64,000 nt of DNA, taken from contig NZ_JASISU010000004.1 of NCBI RefSeq assembly GCF_030063285.1, positions 372,001 through 436,000 on the forward strand, given 5' to 3'. The notes under the pieces were generated by a model that was given only the letters and a program-made list of their open reading frames with translations, was not told where the DNA came from and made no database searches. Position numbers and translations under genes: made by a program. Below are positions 35,249 to 45,025 of the stretch, piece by piece; within the stretch, counting starts at the first letter, position 1; every line of letters starts with the position of its first letter. This DNA is from Pseudarthrobacter sp. PS3-L1 (GTDB lineage Bacteria; Actinomycetota; Actinomycetes; Actinomycetales; Micrococcaceae).

Positions 35249-36945
35249 TCAAAGCTCGAGTGCTGGCAGCAATGGTCGTTTTCACCCTCCTCGTTTCAGG
35301 ATGCGCCCAGATTCCCACATCAGGTCCAGTGGGAAAAAGCACTGACGAGAGCGCTGGCAATGTCAGCGCTCCGGTCTTCCTCCCTGCGTCCCCACAGCCT
35401 GGAGCCGCGCCGGAGACAGTGATTGAGGACTTTTATGGCGCTGGAACCGGCTACGAGGATGATTACTCAGTCGCACGGCTTTTCTTGACGCAGGCGACGT
35501 CCGTATCGTGGAAACCGGATCAGCGGACCCTTGTTTACCGCGGCGCCACTGTCACCCGGACCGACGTCGAGAATATGTACAACTTTGAGCTCGACGTCGC
35601 CTACTCAGTCGACTCGGTAGGTATTGCCACACAGATGCCCGAGGGCACCCGTGAAAACATTCCGGTCACGCTCACCCAAGTGGAAGGTGAGTGGCGGATC
35701 TCGGGGATTCCGGATGGCACAGCCATTCCGGAAGAAACGTTCAAGGTCATCTACAAGTCGTACCCCATCTACTTCTACGATCCGACGTTCACCTTCGCCA
35801 TTCCGGATGTTCGCTGGTTTATCAGGAACAAGCCGGTGAAATCAATGACCAGTGCACTTTTGGCTGGGCCCGCACCGTACCTAAAAGGGGCCGCTGTCAG
35901 CGCCTTCCCCGCAGGAATCCGCCTCGCACGCGAATCGGTGCCGGTAGTCTCGGGCGCTGCGCAGGTTGATCTCAGTGCCCGGGAGCTGACGGAAGCCTCC
36001 ACCGAGGACAGGCTCCGCATGCAGACGCAGTTGGCGCTGACGTTCCGAGACCAACCCGACGTTATCAGCGTGGAGCTCAGGGCAGACCAGGATCTCGTCA
36101 GGGTTGAAGACGACGGATCGGTCCTGCCGCCCATCATCAACAAGGAAGTGCCGGCCCGACAGATTGCCGTCAGTTCCAACGAGCTGGTCCGATTCGAAAA
36201 CAACCAGGTCAGTCCGTTGCCGGACATGCAGCCAGTGGCGGCCCTTGGGCCCAGGTTTCCAGCTGAATCACCTGTCTCATCTGCTGTCGCCTTCCTTAAT
36301 GAAAGCAAGACAACCCTCTACACAATGGTTCCCGGTCAACCCGCCAGGAACCTGACAACGCGCAGCATCTTGACCAGACCTTCGTTCAGCCCCGGCGATT
36401 GGGTCTGGACAGCTGGTCCAAATGCTGCTGGTGCAGCCGAGGTCGTTGCGTTCCGCCCCACAGGAGCGGCCGAGGGGGCAGACATTCCGAGCGCCACAAT
36501 CGCCGCGCCTTGGCTGGCTGATCGGGTGGTTCGGGAACTACGGATTTCCCGTGATGGCGTGCGGGCGCTGGTCATCTCTGAGCAGAATGGCAAAAGTAGG
36601 ACCCAGGTGGCTGGAATCATTCGATCCGCCGACGGAACACCTCGGGAGCTAACAACGCCCGTAACCCTGCTTACCACGGCAAATGTTGATCAAGGTGCCT
36701 GGGTAAGCGACACCTCAGTGGTTGTGATGAAGGCTGCTGCCGGTACAAACGTGACTCCCGAAATTCTTTCGCTCCTCTCCGGTGATACACAGCCCCTGGC
36801 GCCTTGGCCAGGGCTGTTGTCACTCAGCGCCGGCAATGGCGAGGATGCGATTTTTGCCCAGTCTGAGGACGGCATCTTCCAGCGATTTGGGAACGGCTGG
36901 GCTCCGCAGCTTGAGGGACCGATTGATCCCGCGTTCGCTGGCTGA
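35245..36945 (+). CDS. lpqB: LpqB lipoprotein of the MtrAB system
   Basis: A 566-aa lipoprotein. The lipobox LLVSGC gives lipidated Cys20. An N-terminal GerMN domain follows (about residues 50-300) and then a beta-propeller-like C-terminal half (about 310-566). The ATG overlaps the mtrB stop (ATGA), so translation is coupled. In mycobacteria LpqB interacts with MtrB outside the membrane and influences MtrA phosphorylation. Confidence 0.95.
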   Translation: MIKARVLAAMVVFTLLVSGCAQIPTSGPVGKSTDESAGNVSAPVFLPASPQPGAAPETVIEDFYGAGTGYEDDYSVARLFLTQATSVSWKPDQRTLVYRGATVTRTDVENMYNFELDVAYSVDSVGIATQMPEGTRENIPVTLTQVEGEWRISGIPDGTAIPEETFKVIYKSYPIYFYDPTFTFAIPDVRWFIRNKPVKSMTSALLAGPAPYLKGAAVSAFPAGIRLARESVPVVSGAAQVDLSARELTEASTEDRLRMQTQLALTFRDQPDVISVELRADQDLVRVEDDGSVLPPIINKEVPARQIAVSSNELVRFENNQVSPLPDMQPVAALGPRFPAESPVSSAVAFLNESKTTLYTMVPGQPARNLTTRSILTRPSFSPGDWVWTAGPNAAGAAEVVAFRPTGAAEGADIPSATIAAPWLADRVVRELRISRDGVRALVISEQNGKSRTQVAGIIRSADGTPRELTTPVTLLTTANVDQGAWVSDTSVVVMKAAAGTNVTPEILSLLSGDTQPLAPWPGLLSLSAGNGEDAIFAQSEDGIFQRFGNGWAPQLEGPIDPAFAG

Positions 36946-36999
36946 GCCTATCCACATACCGACCGCAAGGGTGCGTACACAGCCGGTGATGAGTCCAGG

Positions 37000-37875
37000 A
37001 TGGTGGCTATGGATGAACAACCCGCACCGCCCAGGAGCCGTCAGCGGAGACATCGAGATCCGGATGTTGACCCTGCACCGGCTAGCGCGCCGCAGCACCG
37101 CCTGACCCGTCCGCGGGCGGCTGTCAGCATCGTGGGTGTGGCCCAGAGCGCCGCTTTGGAGTTTTCAGCCCTGGTCCTGCCGACGGAGTGTGTGTGCTGC
37201 GGAGCGGAAGATTGCACCCTCTGTGCCCCTTGTTCTAGGTCACTGCGACGGCAAACCAGTAAGCCTTTCCGCGCCGAAGGCCGGGCGCCGTCCCTCATGC
37301 GGGAAGACGGCTCCACCATTCTCCAGGTGGTTGCTGCTGGAGTGTACCGAGACGAGTTAGCCATGGCACTGCTGTCCTTCAAACGGCATGGTCAGCGGCC
37401 CGTGGGCCGCGTCCTGTCCGCGTCCCTGCGCAGAGCTGTGGAGTCTGCGGTTCCAGGAAAGGGCAATTTTCTCCTGATTCCCATCCCGACTTCGCGCTCT
37501 GCATTTCAAGCCCGAGGGTTCAGCCCGGTGGAGCTGTTGCTTCGCGGTTGCCGCGGGTCCGCTGTCCAGGCAGGTCCGGCTAGTAGGGTACGTGTTGCCC
37601 GTTATCTGCGGTTGGCACCGGCCCTCGGGAAACCCTGGGCTACGGCCGGGGGCCAGAAAGGCCTCACTAGGGGAGCACGGGCGCGGCGGGTACGTTATTC
37701 CATGCGCGTTCCGCTCCGGTGTTATGGCGAACTTACGGGCTGGTACTGCATCCTCGTGGACGATGTCCTTACGACCGGGGCCACTCTGGCGGAGGCAGCA
37801 CGTGCAGTGACCGCAGCAGGTGGGCTGGTGTGTGGGGCAGTTGTCCTCGCCGCAACTCGGCCCCCGGACAGATAA
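37000..37875 (+). CDS. ComF family phosphoribosyltransferase-like protein
   Basis: A 291-aa ComF-type protein. The N-terminus has a zinc-finger-like cluster (CVCCGAEDCTLCAPCSRSL, about residues 65-83). The C-terminus has a PRPP-binding loop LVDDVLTTGATLAEAARA (about 251-268). The first ~55 residues look disordered. ATG at 37000 is used; ATG at 37009 is equally possible. In naturally competent bacteria ComF helps DNA uptake; in Actinobacteria the role is unknown. It sits in the conserved lpqB-comF-hpf-secA order. Confidence 0.85.
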   Translation: MVAMDEQPAPPRSRQRRHRDPDVDPAPASAPQHRLTRPRAAVSIVGVAQSAALEFSALVLPTECVCCGAEDCTLCAPCSRSLRRQTSKPFRAEGRAPSLMREDGSTILQVVAAGVYRDELAMALLSFKRHGQRPVGRVLSASLRRAVESAVPGKGNFLLIPIPTSRSAFQARGFSPVELLLRGCRGSAVQAGPASRVRVARYLRLAPALGKPWATAGGQKGLTRGARARRVRYSMRVPLRCYGELTGWYCILVDDVLTTGATLAEAARAVTAAGGLVCGAVVLAATRPPDR

Positions 37876-38094
37876 CAAGGTGTCGGCGTTCCTGGCAAGA
37901 GCTTGTGTTTCGCGATCGAAGTAAAAAATAAGTGTCCAAAAGATGAATAAGTGGTGGTTATGAACTACGGTCAATTATGGGTACCAAGACAAGAACGTAC
38001 CTGCCGATGACAGCTCGGAAAGGGGCTCGACTGTCCATCAGTTTGGCCCAGGGAAGTGCTGTTGTCGTGTCACCGAAGTCATTTGGAGGGCACC

Positions 38095-38823
38095 ATGGAG
38101 TTTCTGATCAGCGGAAGAAATCTGACGGTCTCGGATCGTTTCCGCGAATATGCTGAAGAGAAGATCGCAAAGATCGAATCACTCGGCGACAAGGTCCAGC
38201 GGGTCGATGCGAAGGTGTCAAAGGACACCAACGGACGGCAGGGCGGCGACCAGCTCACGGTTGAAGTAACGGTGCTGGGCAAGGGGCCTGTAATACGCGC
38301 TGAAGCGAGCGCTGGTGACAAATTTGCCGCTTTCGATTTGGCCTACAGCAAGCTCCTTGAGCGTCTCCGGCGGGCCAAGGACCGCAAGAAGGTCCACCAC
38401 GGACGCCATACTCCGAAAGCCGTCCGCGAGGCAACTGCCGGACTGGAACCCGCGAGCGCCAGCGAACCCCTCTATGTGGAGGCAAGCCATCACCAGGACG
38501 CTGCGCCTGCTGCGTCGGAGACTTCTCCCTATGATGTCGAAAACGACATCCCTGCCGGTGATTCTCCCGTTCTTATCCGTCGAAAGGTTTTCCCTGCGGC
38601 GTCCCTCTCCCTCGACGATGCAGTGGACAATATGGAACTTGTGGGCCATGACTTCTACCTGTTTGTGGACAAGGAAACAAACACGCCCTCGGTCGTCTAC
38701 AGGCGCCGTGGATGGACGTATGGCGTCATCACCCTCGATCATGACTGCGAGCCGGGGGACGGCGTCGTAGAAGAAAAGATTATTGCCTATCGATCTGAGG
38801 ACGCTGCAGTCAGCGCCCGCTAG
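38095..38823 (+). CDS. hpf: Ribosome hibernation-promoting factor, long form
   Basis: A 242-aa long-type HPF. The N-terminal ribosome-binding domain (about residues 1-105, MEFLISGRNLTVSDRFREYA) resembles YfiA. The C-terminal dimerisation domain (about 180-240) includes LVGHDFYLFVDKETN and VVYRRRGWTYGVI. It dimerises 70S ribosomes in stationary phase or stress. GGAGG precedes the ATG at 38095, which is preferred over the open frame to 38056. The 219-bp upstream region is AT-rich for this genome (37917-37980), consistent with its own promoter. Confidence 0.94.
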   Translation: MEFLISGRNLTVSDRFREYAEEKIAKIESLGDKVQRVDAKVSKDTNGRQGGDQLTVEVTVLGKGPVIRAEASAGDKFAAFDLAYSKLLERLRRAKDRKKVHHGRHTPKAVREATAGLEPASASEPLYVEASHHQDAAPAASETSPYDVENDIPAGDSPVLIRRKVFPAASLSLDDAVDNMELVGHDFYLFVDKETNTPSVVYRRRGWTYGVITLDHDCEPGDGVVEEKIIAYRSEDAAVSAR

Positions 38824-38877
38824 AAAACGACTGTGCAGGGTGCACACCGTCTGCTCTGCACAGTGCTTTCGCTCAAC

Positions 38878-38921
38878 CATCCGACCCACCATCCGCAATC
38901 CCGTGGATGATGGGTCGGATG
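38878..38921 (+). terminator. Terminator hairpin between hpf and secA
   Basis: 17-bp inverted repeat with one mismatch (38878-38894 with 38905-38921) and a 10-nt loop, followed by TTCTTT. A smaller hairpin (38831-38838 with 38856-38863) lies directly after hpf. Together they probably end the hpf transcript. Confidence 0.75.
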
Positions 38922-39041
38922 TTCTTTGCCCCAATTCCTAGGGCATATCCGGCATGCCAAGACACCCCCCAGATGCCGGTTCAGAGGGGCAACTGTAAAC
39001 CCCGTGTGATTGCAGGGCGCTCCGCCCAGAGGGAAAAGCGC

Positions 39042-39069
39042 TGCGGACCGCGATGCTCTCCCGTAGACT
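39042..39069 (+). promoter_or_regulatory. Candidate secA promoter
   Basis: TGCGGA and TAGACT are separated by 16 bp. TAGACT is a good actinobacterial -10 box; the -35 is weak. The GTG start of secA is 45 bp after the -10 box. Confidence 0.35.
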
Positions 39070-39113
39070 AAAAACGCCAGAATTCGGCGGCATAGGACTG
39101 GGAGCAACTTCAC

Positions 39114-41852
39114 GTGGCATCACTCATCGAAAAACTTCTCCGTACTGGTGATAAAAAAACCTTGCGGCAACTGAGGAATTACGCCGATTCCATCAATTCC
39201 CTTGAAGAGACATTCAAGACCTTTACTGATGCAGATCTTCGTGAAGAGACGGACCGGCTGAGGGAACGTCACAGTGACGGCGAAAGCCTGGACGACCTCC
39301 TGCCTGAAGCCTTTGCTGCCGTCCGGGAAGCATCCGCCAGGACACTCGGCATGCGGCACTTCGATGTACAGCTTATGGGTGGGGCCGCTCTCCACCTGGG
39401 AAATATTGCAGAAATGAAAACCGGCGAGGGCAAAACCCTTGTTGCCACTGCACCCGCCTACCTGAACGCGCTGAGCGGTAAAGGCGTGCACATCATCACT
39501 GTCAACGACTATTTGGCGGAATATCAGTCCAATCTCATGGGGCGCGTGTTCCGGTTCCTCGGCCTGAGCAGTGGTTGTATCTTGTCCAACCAAGACCCCA
39601 GCTACCGCCGCGACCAGTACGCTGCAGATATTACCTACGGAACAAACAACGAATTTGGCTTTGATTACCTCCGGGACAACATGGCGTGGGACAAGTCCGA
39701 ATTGGTTCAGCGCGGCCATAACTTTGCCATTGTCGATGAAGTTGACTCGATCCTTATTGACGAAGCTCGGACGCCGCTGATTATCTCCGGGCCAGCGCAG
39801 GGAGACACCAATCGCTGGTACAGCGAATTCGCCAAGGTCGTCATGCGCCTGGAGGCGGAGGTCGACTATGAGGTTGATGAAAAGAAGCGCACTGTTGGCG
39901 TTCTGGAATCGGGCATCGAAAAGGTGGAGGACTACCTGGGTGTCCAGAACCTCTATGAGGCTGCCAACACTCCATTGATCGGTTTCTTGAACAACGCCAT
40001 CAAGGCCAAGGAGCTGTTCAAGCGAGACAAGGACTACGTGATCCTTGACGGTGAGGTCCTTATTGTCGACGAACACACTGGCCGCATCCTTGCGGGCCGC
40101 CGCTATAACGAGGGTATGCACCAGGCCATCGAGGCCAAGGAATCTGTCGAGATCAAGGCTGAAAACCAGACGCTGGCAACAGTGACCCTGCAGAACTATT
40201 TCCGTATGTACGGGAAGCTTGCCGGCATGACTGGTACAGCCGAGACCGAGGCCGCCGAGTTCATGAGCACCTACACCCTGGGTGTCGTTGCTATTCCCAC
40301 CAACCGTGACATGCAACGCATAGACCAGTCTGACTTGGTCTTCAAGAACGAAATGGTGAAGTTCGATGCCGTAGTTGCAGATATTGCCGAACGCCACGAA
40401 ACAGGGCAACCGGTACTTGTCGGCACAACCAGCGTGGAGAAGAGCGAGTATCTCTCCAAGCTACTTGCCAAGGAGGGCGTCCGTCACGAGGTCCTGAATG
40501 CGAAGAACCACGCTCGAGAAGCTGCGATCGTTGCGCAGGCCGGACGGAAATCTGCAGTCACTGTCGCTACCAACATGGCCGGGCGTGGAACTGACATCAT
40601 GCTCGGTGGAAACGCCGAGTTCACAGCGATTGCCGAGTTGGCCAAGCGCGGCCTTGACCCGGAAGCCAATTCCGAAGAATACGAGGCGGCCTGGCCTGAA
40701 GCCCTCGAAGCAGCCAAAAGGTCCGTAAAAGACGAACATGACGAGGTCCTTGAGGCTGGCGGACTCTATGTCCTGGGGACCGAGCGTCATGAATCCCGCC
40801 GAATCGACAACCAGCTCCGAGGCCGGTCAGGACGCCAGGGTGATCCTGGCGAGTCCCGTTTCTATCTTTCGCTTACCGATGACCTCATGCGACTGTTCAA
40901 TTCAGGAGCGGCCGAGCGGCTGATGAATAGCTCCGTACCGGACGACGTTGCCTTGGAGTCCAAGCTTGTGTCCAGGGCTATTGCTTCTGCCCAGGGCCAA
41001 GTAGAGGGTCGCAATGCGGAGCAGCGCAAAAACGTCCTCAAATACGACGATGTCCTGAACCGTCAGCGTGAGGCAATTTACGGTGACCGACGACGGATCC
41101 TCGAAGGCGATGACCTTCACGAAAAGGTCCAGTTCTTCCTTGAAGACACCATCAATTCCCTCATTGATGCCGCTACCGCAGAAGGAAACGGCGACGACTG
41201 GGACTATAACCAGCTTTGGACAAACCTCAAGACTCTGTATCCCGTGAGCGTCACCCACGAGGAGATCGTTGAAGAAGCTGGGGGGACGTCCAAACTGACC
41301 ACGGAGTTCCTGCGTGAAGAGATCCTCTCGGATGCACGCGTTGTTTATCAGATGCGTGAATCAAGTATCGGCGCAGATGCGATGCGTGAACTTGAGCGCA
41401 GGGTTGTGCTCTCCGTGGTGGGCCGGAAATGGCAAGAGCACCTGTACGAAATGGACTACCTCAAGGAAGGTATTGGACTCCGTGCCATGGCGCAGCGGGA
41501 TCCCTTGGTTGAGTACCAGCGCGAGGGTTTCATCATGTTCCAGGCCATGATGGAGGCAATCAGGGAAGAGAGCGTTGGTTTCCTTTTCAACTTGGAAGTA
41601 GAAGTCACGCCAGCCAAGGATGTTGTTGTCGCGGACGCAGAGGGTAACCACACCCAGCATGTTGAGCCGCAGATCAAGGCGGCTGGCCTTGATGCACCCC
41701 AGAAGCCAGCCCAACTTCGCTACACGGCGCCTGACGAAGACGGCGGAACCCAGACCCGTATTGAGGGTAAGTCTGCTGGGAAGTCAGGAAATCCTGCTAA
41801 AGCTGCAGGGCAGGATGCATCGAAGAAGCAGGCTAAAAAGAAGCGCCGCTGA
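39114..41852 (+). CDS. secA: Preprotein translocase ATPase SecA
   Basis: A 912-aa housekeeping SecA1-type motor that drives proteins through SecYEG. Nucleotide-binding domain 1 has Walker [12 protein letters not shown] and Walker [17 protein letters not shown]. Domain 2 has [12 protein letters not shown] and the [12 protein letters not shown] motif. The tail is Lys/Ala-rich (ending KKQAKKKRR) and lacks the Cys-rich zinc motif of proteobacterial SecA, as usual in Actinobacteria. GTG start with GGGAG upstream. Confidence 0.97.
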   Translation: MASLIEKLLRTGDKKTLRQLRNYADSINSLEETFKTFTDADLREETDRLRERHSDGESLDDLLPEAFAAVREASARTLGMRHFDVQLMGGAALHLGNIAEMKTGEGKTLVATAPAYLNALSGKGVHIITVNDYLAEYQSNLMGRVFRFLGLSSGCILSNQDPSYRRDQYAADITYGTNNEFGFDYLRDNMAWDKSELVQRGHNFAIVDEVDSILIDEARTPLIISGPAQGDTNRWYSEFAKVVMRLEAEVDYEVDEKKRTVGVLESGIEKVEDYLGVQNLYEAANTPLIGFLNNAIKAKELFKRDKDYVILDGEVLIVDEHTGRILAGRRYNEGMHQAIEAKESVEIKAENQTLATVTLQNYFRMYGKLAGMTGTAETEAAEFMSTYTLGVVAIPTNRDMQRIDQSDLVFKNEMVKFDAVVADIAERHETGQPVLVGTTSVEKSEYLSKLLAKEGVRHEVLNAKNHAREAAIVAQAGRKSAVTVATNMAGRGTDIMLGGNAEFTAIAELAKRGLDPEANSEEYEAAWPEALEAAKRSVKDEHDEVLEAGGLYVLGTERHESRRIDNQLRGRSGRQGDPGESRFYLSLTDDLMRLFNSGAAERLMNSSVPDDVALESKLVSRAIASAQGQVEGRNAEQRKNVLKYDDVLNRQREAIYGDRRRILEGDDLHEKVQFFLEDTINSLIDAATAEGNGDDWDYNQLWTNLKTLYPVSVTHEEIVEEAGGTSKLTTEFLREEILSDARVVYQMRESSIGADAMRELERRVVLSVVGRKWQEHLYEMDYLKEGIGLRAMAQRDPLVEYQREGFIMFQAMMEAIREESVGFLFNLEVEVTPAKDVVVADAEGNHTQHVEPQIKAAGLDAPQKPAQLRYTAPDEDGGTQTRIEGKSAGKSGNPAKAAGQDASKKQAKKKRR

Positions 41853-42026
41853 GGCGGGTCGCTACTGCTGATGGTCCGTGCCTTCGTTCTGCAGGAACAT
41901 CGGGTGGGGTGCCGATGCTTGCGGTCTTCAATTTGGCGCACTGATCATTGGCTTGCGGGTAGTGCTCTAGGCTGACCAAAGCGCAGTGTGGGGGAGCCCT
42001 TTCCGTGGTCTGCGGGGAAATGCCTG

Positions 42027-42461
42027 TCAGCAGATCATGAGCTCCGTGATGCGCCAGGTAGTGCGGCTACGTTCCAGCCGTACCGCAACGGCTCGGGCCC
42101 GTAGTTCGTCCACCACCACTGCGCTGCCTTCGTAGATGTCAGGAGTGATGGCACAGATTCGGATGGCCCGCACATGGCATTGCCTGTGGAGATGCGACAG
42201 CAGGGGATCGGAGGATCTCGCGGCAGCGAGTCTTATGAGTGCCGCGCGGTGTTGCAGCGAGATGAGAGGTTTGGTGTCCAGCCGGCGGGCTAGCTGGTGG
42301 ATGGGGCGGGTTCCCGCAAGAACCTCCACGGCTGCCTGAACTGTGGCGCCAATCAGCGCCTTTATCTCGGCGGTTTCCGTAGAGGCCGGAACCAGGCTCC
42401 GCGGGGGAGGGATTTCGCGGGTGATGGAATGTGGTGAACCTGTTGGCGGCGGAGTATTCAT
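42027..42461 (-). CDS. Rv3235-like protein (DUF6459)
   Basis: A 144-aa protein resembling the Rv3235 family found near secA in Actinobacteria. After a Pro/Ser-rich N-terminus a compact alpha/beta domain begins (AAVEVLAGTRPIHQLARRLD) and ends WRITELMIC. AGGA with good spacing supports ATG at 42461 over the open frame to 42527. No signal peptide. The function is unknown. It follows the LysM gene on the same strand by 91 bp, so the two are likely co-transcribed. Confidence 0.78.
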   Translation of the reverse strand: MNTPPPTGSPHSITREIPPPRSLVPASTETAEIKALIGATVQAAVEVLAGTRPIHQLARRLDTKPLISLQHRAALIRLAAARSSDPLLSHLHRQCHVRAIRICAITPDIYEGSAVVVDELRARAVAVRLERSRTTWRITELMIC

Positions 42462-42552
42462 GGCTCTTCCTGGGGGTGGTTGGGTGAGATCTCTGGAGTA
42501 GTACGGTGATTCGGTAAAAAGGCGCACATGTTTGGGGTCGGTGACGGCAGCG

Positions 42553-43305
42553 CTAGTGGCGAGCGGGCACGTGCAGGATGGTCCCGGGATACAGCAGATT
42601 GGGATCTGGTCCGATCACTTTCACGTTTGCTTGGAAAAGCAATGGCCACTGTTGGCCAATCTGACGGTCCGTTGATCCGGGTCCCAGGATTCTTGACGTA
42701 ATGGTCCACAGGCTATCGCCGGGAAGAACAACGACTTCCGCGGCGTGTCCTGGCATCTCAACGTCTCTCGACGGTGCTGGCGCAACGATGCCTGGGAGAA
42801 TCTGCGGAGAGGTCGGTTTCCACTCTGGATCCACTGAATCGTTTGCCCGTGCAGTCTGCGGGACGGCGGATTCGTGGTGGAGCGAGGCTGGGCTAGCGGC
42901 ACTCGCCGAGATCGAGCTGGCACGTGGAGTTTGATGATTCGGGACTGCGAGAGCCACGTGGGCCGTCATCAAATTCAGCCCCAAGACCATAACGGCGAGC
43001 CGACGCATGAAAACTGGCGTGCACTTGGCGGCGAATTTCGCAGAACGCGTGTGGCCTGAACGCTGCAAGAGCACCCAGCATCCAGCTGCCACAGAGGCAG
43101 CGGCCCACCAGAGCACAACCACGATTCCGATACCGCAAGCGGCCATGCCAATGGCATCGGCTAGTGCGTTTGTACTTTCGGTTCTGGGGGCAGTCCGTGA
43201 GGTCGCAGCCAAGTGAAATCCACCGTACAACAGGGTGGATCCTAGGCCGAGCAATCCAAGTGAAAGAGCGGTGTCGACTGCAGCGACTGTGGATGATCTG
43301 GTCAT
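42553..43305 (-). CDS. Membrane protein with C-terminal LysM domain
   Basis: A 250-aa protein with three hydrophobic segments (about residues 10-30, 50-78 and 103-121), a Ser/Ala/Pro-rich linker, and a single C-terminal LysM domain (about 190-247). The LysM domain shows VLPGDSLWTITSRILG and LLYPGTILHVPA. LysM binds peptidoglycan, so the domain should lie in the cell wall. Its upstream region carries the 10-bp-phased TTTGA array, beginning 13 bp before the start codon. Confidence 0.82.
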   Translation of the reverse strand: MTRSSTVAAVDTALSLGLLGLGSTLLYGGFHLAATSRTAPRTESTNALADAIGMAACGIGIVVVLWWAAASVAAGCWVLLQRSGHTRSAKFAAKCTPVFMRRLAVMVLGLNLMTAHVALAVPNHQTPRASSISASAASPASLHHESAVPQTARANDSVDPEWKPTSPQILPGIVAPAPSRDVEMPGHAAEVVVLPGDSLWTITSRILGPGSTDRQIGQQWPLLFQANVKVIGPDPNLLYPGTILHVPARH

Positions 43306-43317
43306 ATCTCAACCAAC

Positions 43318-43377
43318 TTTGATGAGTTTTGAATCTTTTTAGTACCGTTTGACACAGTTTGAACCCATTTGAGTATT
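43318..43377. promoter_or_regulatory. Six-unit, 10-bp-phased TTTGA repeat array
   Basis: TTTGA begins at 43318, 43328, 43348, 43358 and 43368, and a variant TTTAG at 43338. All are exactly 10 bp apart, about one helical turn. The array lies between the divergent LysM and 197-aa protein genes, 20 bp upstream of the -35 box of the latter. It could be an operator for a cooperative head-to-tail DNA-binding protein or an intrinsically curved promoter element. Confidence 0.7.
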
Positions 43378-43397
43378 TAGTCCATACCCGAAAGTGG

Positions 43398-43433
43398 TTG
43401 ACCCTGCAGAGTGCAACTTCTAGCCTGTGGCCA
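43398..43433 (+). promoter_or_regulatory. Strong sigma70-type promoter, probably leaderless
   Basis: TTGACC (43398-43403), a 17-bp spacer and TAGCCT (43421-43426). The expected transcription start is the A of the ATG at 43433, so the mRNA would have no leader. This decides the start of the following gene. Confidence 0.75.
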
Positions 43434-44026
43434 TGAGATGGGATGCGCTCTTTACGGACATGGAAGCCCAGCTTGAAGCCGCGGAGAGGTGGGCCAAGGA
43501 TTCCGAGATCAGCGAGAGAACCAGAATTGATGTGGCATCCATTGCCCTGCTCGATCGGCTACGGGCCTCCCTGGGTACCACCATCGGTGTTCACCTCGCT
43601 GGTGGGCAATCCTTCAGCGGCCAACTGACGCACGTTGGTGCTGAGTCTTCCGTTGTGGCGTCTACGGGGACCCAGGCCCTGTTTTCCTACTCTGCAGTTC
43701 ACCATTACTCGGGGGTTAGCAGGTTCGCCGTTGAGGCAGCCCCGTCCCGGCTACACCCACTCGGCCTTGCGAGCGCACTGCGCATCGTTTCCCAAAACCG
43801 TGAGGTCGTGGAGCTGTGCCTGGCGCACAACGCCTCGAGCGACCGCGTCTATGGTCTTCTGGAAAGGGTAGGCAGGGACTCCTTCGACGTGGCGATAGTC
43901 CGTCCGGGAGAAATTCCACGCCCAAGTAACGTCCGCGACGTCTGGGCCGTTCCATTTCATTCACTGCAGGCTGTGGTATCCCGTGGTGTCGCGCCGGACG
44001 TCAATGTCCAGGAAGCCGGTGACTAG
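43433..44026 (+). CDS. Hypothetical protein, 197 aa
   Basis: I do not recognise the family. The protein is soluble, with a helical N-terminus (MRWDALFTDMEAQLEAAERW). It then has two small beta-rich segments that could be SH3-like barrels (IGVHLAGGQSFSGQLTHVG and VYGLLERVGRDSFDVAIVRP). I chose the ATG at 43433 because the promoter predicts a leaderless transcript beginning there; GTG at 43427 is the alternative. Its stop codon and that of the convergent regulator share the palindrome CTAG (43023 plus 1000, i.e. 44023-44026). Confidence 0.7.
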   Translation: MRWDALFTDMEAQLEAAERWAKDSEISERTRIDVASIALLDRLRASLGTTIGVHLAGGQSFSGQLTHVGAESSVVASTGTQALFSYSAVHHYSGVSRFAVEAAPSRLHPLGLASALRIVSQNREVVELCLAHNASSDRVYGLLERVGRDSFDVAIVRPGEIPRPSNVRDVWAVPFHSLQAVVSRGVAPDVNVQEAGD

Positions 44027-44238
44027 TCTGTTTTGGCTTTTGCGGCAGCAATCATGCGGCTGGCTTCCGCATAGCGGTCGTCGATGTACTGCTCCAACAT
44101 CTTTTCCTCAACACGCCACTGTCCACGACCGCCCACCTGGATTGCCTTGAGTTCACCACTGCGGACCAGGGCGTAAGCGGCCGGAGAATTAATCTGGAGT
44201 TGCTCTGCGACATCTGCGAGGGTCAGGAAACGGGGCAT
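44023..44238 (-). CDS. Small excisionase/BldC-type helix-turn-helix protein
   Basis: A 71-aa DNA-binding protein with a MerR-like (excisionase family) winged helix: FLTLADVAEQLQINSPAAYALVRSGEL, then a wing with IQVGGRGQWRVEEKML and a short C-terminal helix. The size and fold are like BldC, which binds direct repeats head to tail. I chose ATG at 44238 (MPRFLTL); the longer frame to 44292 lacks a helix-turn-helix-like extension. The last 4 bp overlap the convergent gene. It is a candidate regulator of the nearby 10-bp repeat array. Confidence 0.8.
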   Translation of the reverse strand: MPRFLTLADVAEQLQINSPAAYALVRSGELKAIQVGGRGQWRVEEKMLEQYIDDRYAEASRMIAAAKAKTD

Positions 44239-44341
44239 ATGAATAGTTTGCCACCCCCCTGTCTTCTGAGTGCGGTTATCCACACATTTCAAGCCAGCCG
44301 AGGTTTTTTCTTCCCAATCAGCATCCTGGGCGGTAAGAATG

Positions 44342-44368
44342 GGGGTCCAGGCCTGACGCCTGGACCCC
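44342..44368 (+). promoter_or_regulatory. Hairpin just before the CpaB-like gene
   Basis: Perfect 11-bp inverted repeat (44342-44352 with 44358-44368) with a 5-nt loop. It ends seven bases before the ribosome-binding site (AGGGAG) of the gene at 44384. No T-run follows, so an attenuator, an mRNA-protecting stem or an upstream terminator are all possible. Confidence 0.5.
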
Positions 44369-44383
44369 TAGCAGGGAGCGTCC

Positions 44384-45025
44384 ATGAGCCAGAAAGCCAC
44401 CATCGGGTCCGCTCGGTTGAAAAGGCCGTCGTGGCGTGACCCTAGGCTTGTTGTGGGAATCCTCTTAGTCCTTGTTTCGGTGGCAGGGGTCATCCTGCTC
44501 CTGCGGAGCGCAGACCAGACTACTGAGGTCTTCGCTGCCGGTGGGTCCATCGCTGTGGGTCAAAAACTGACCGTTGAGAATTTGATAGTTGTCAACGTCA
44601 AGCTTGGAGCAGTGGAGACCCACTATTTCACTGTCGAAGGCGGCGTTCCGGAAAACCTGGTGGCGATTCAGCGGATTGCCAAAAATGAACTTATCCCCAG
44701 GGAAAGCCTGGGCCGCCTCGACTCCCTCAACCGCAAGCCCGTATCGATCGACGTAGCTGATGCCCTGCCAGATCAGGCTGTACCGGGAGCTCGAGTGGAC
44801 GTGTGGGTTGCATTGCCCGACGACCGAAATGGATTTTCGGAACCTGAACTGCTACTCCCGAGCGCCGAGATCGCGGCCATCACGCAGGGAACTTCATCGC
44901 TTGGTGCTCAACGGACAGTGCAGGTTATGATCCTCGTTCCAGACGAGAAAATGCCTGCATTGCTCGGCGCGCAAGCCAACAAGGCCAATATTGCGGTCGT
45001 CTGGAACCCGGGTGCTGCGCAGTGA
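44384..45025 (+). CDS. CpaB-like SAF-domain membrane protein
   Basis: A 213-aa protein with one membrane segment (about residues 21-40) and an extracytoplasmic SAF domain (about 48-115, beginning AAGGSIAVGQKLTVENL) as in CpaB/RcpC of Flp/Tad pili. The remainder (about 120-205) has the CpaB-like second domain with PGARVDVWVALPD. The stop overlaps the start of the CpaE-like gene (GTGA). No other Tad genes are present in the window. Confidence 0.8.
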   Translation: MSQKATIGSARLKRPSWRDPRLVVGILLVLVSVAGVILLLRSADQTTEVFAAGGSIAVGQKLTVENLIVVNVKLGAVETHYFTVEGGVPENLVAIQRIAKNELIPRESLGRLDSLNRKPVSIDVADALPDQAVPGARVDVWVALPDDRNGFSEPELLLPSAEIAAITQGTSSLGAQRTVQVMILVPDEKMPALLGAQANKANIAVVWNPGAAQ

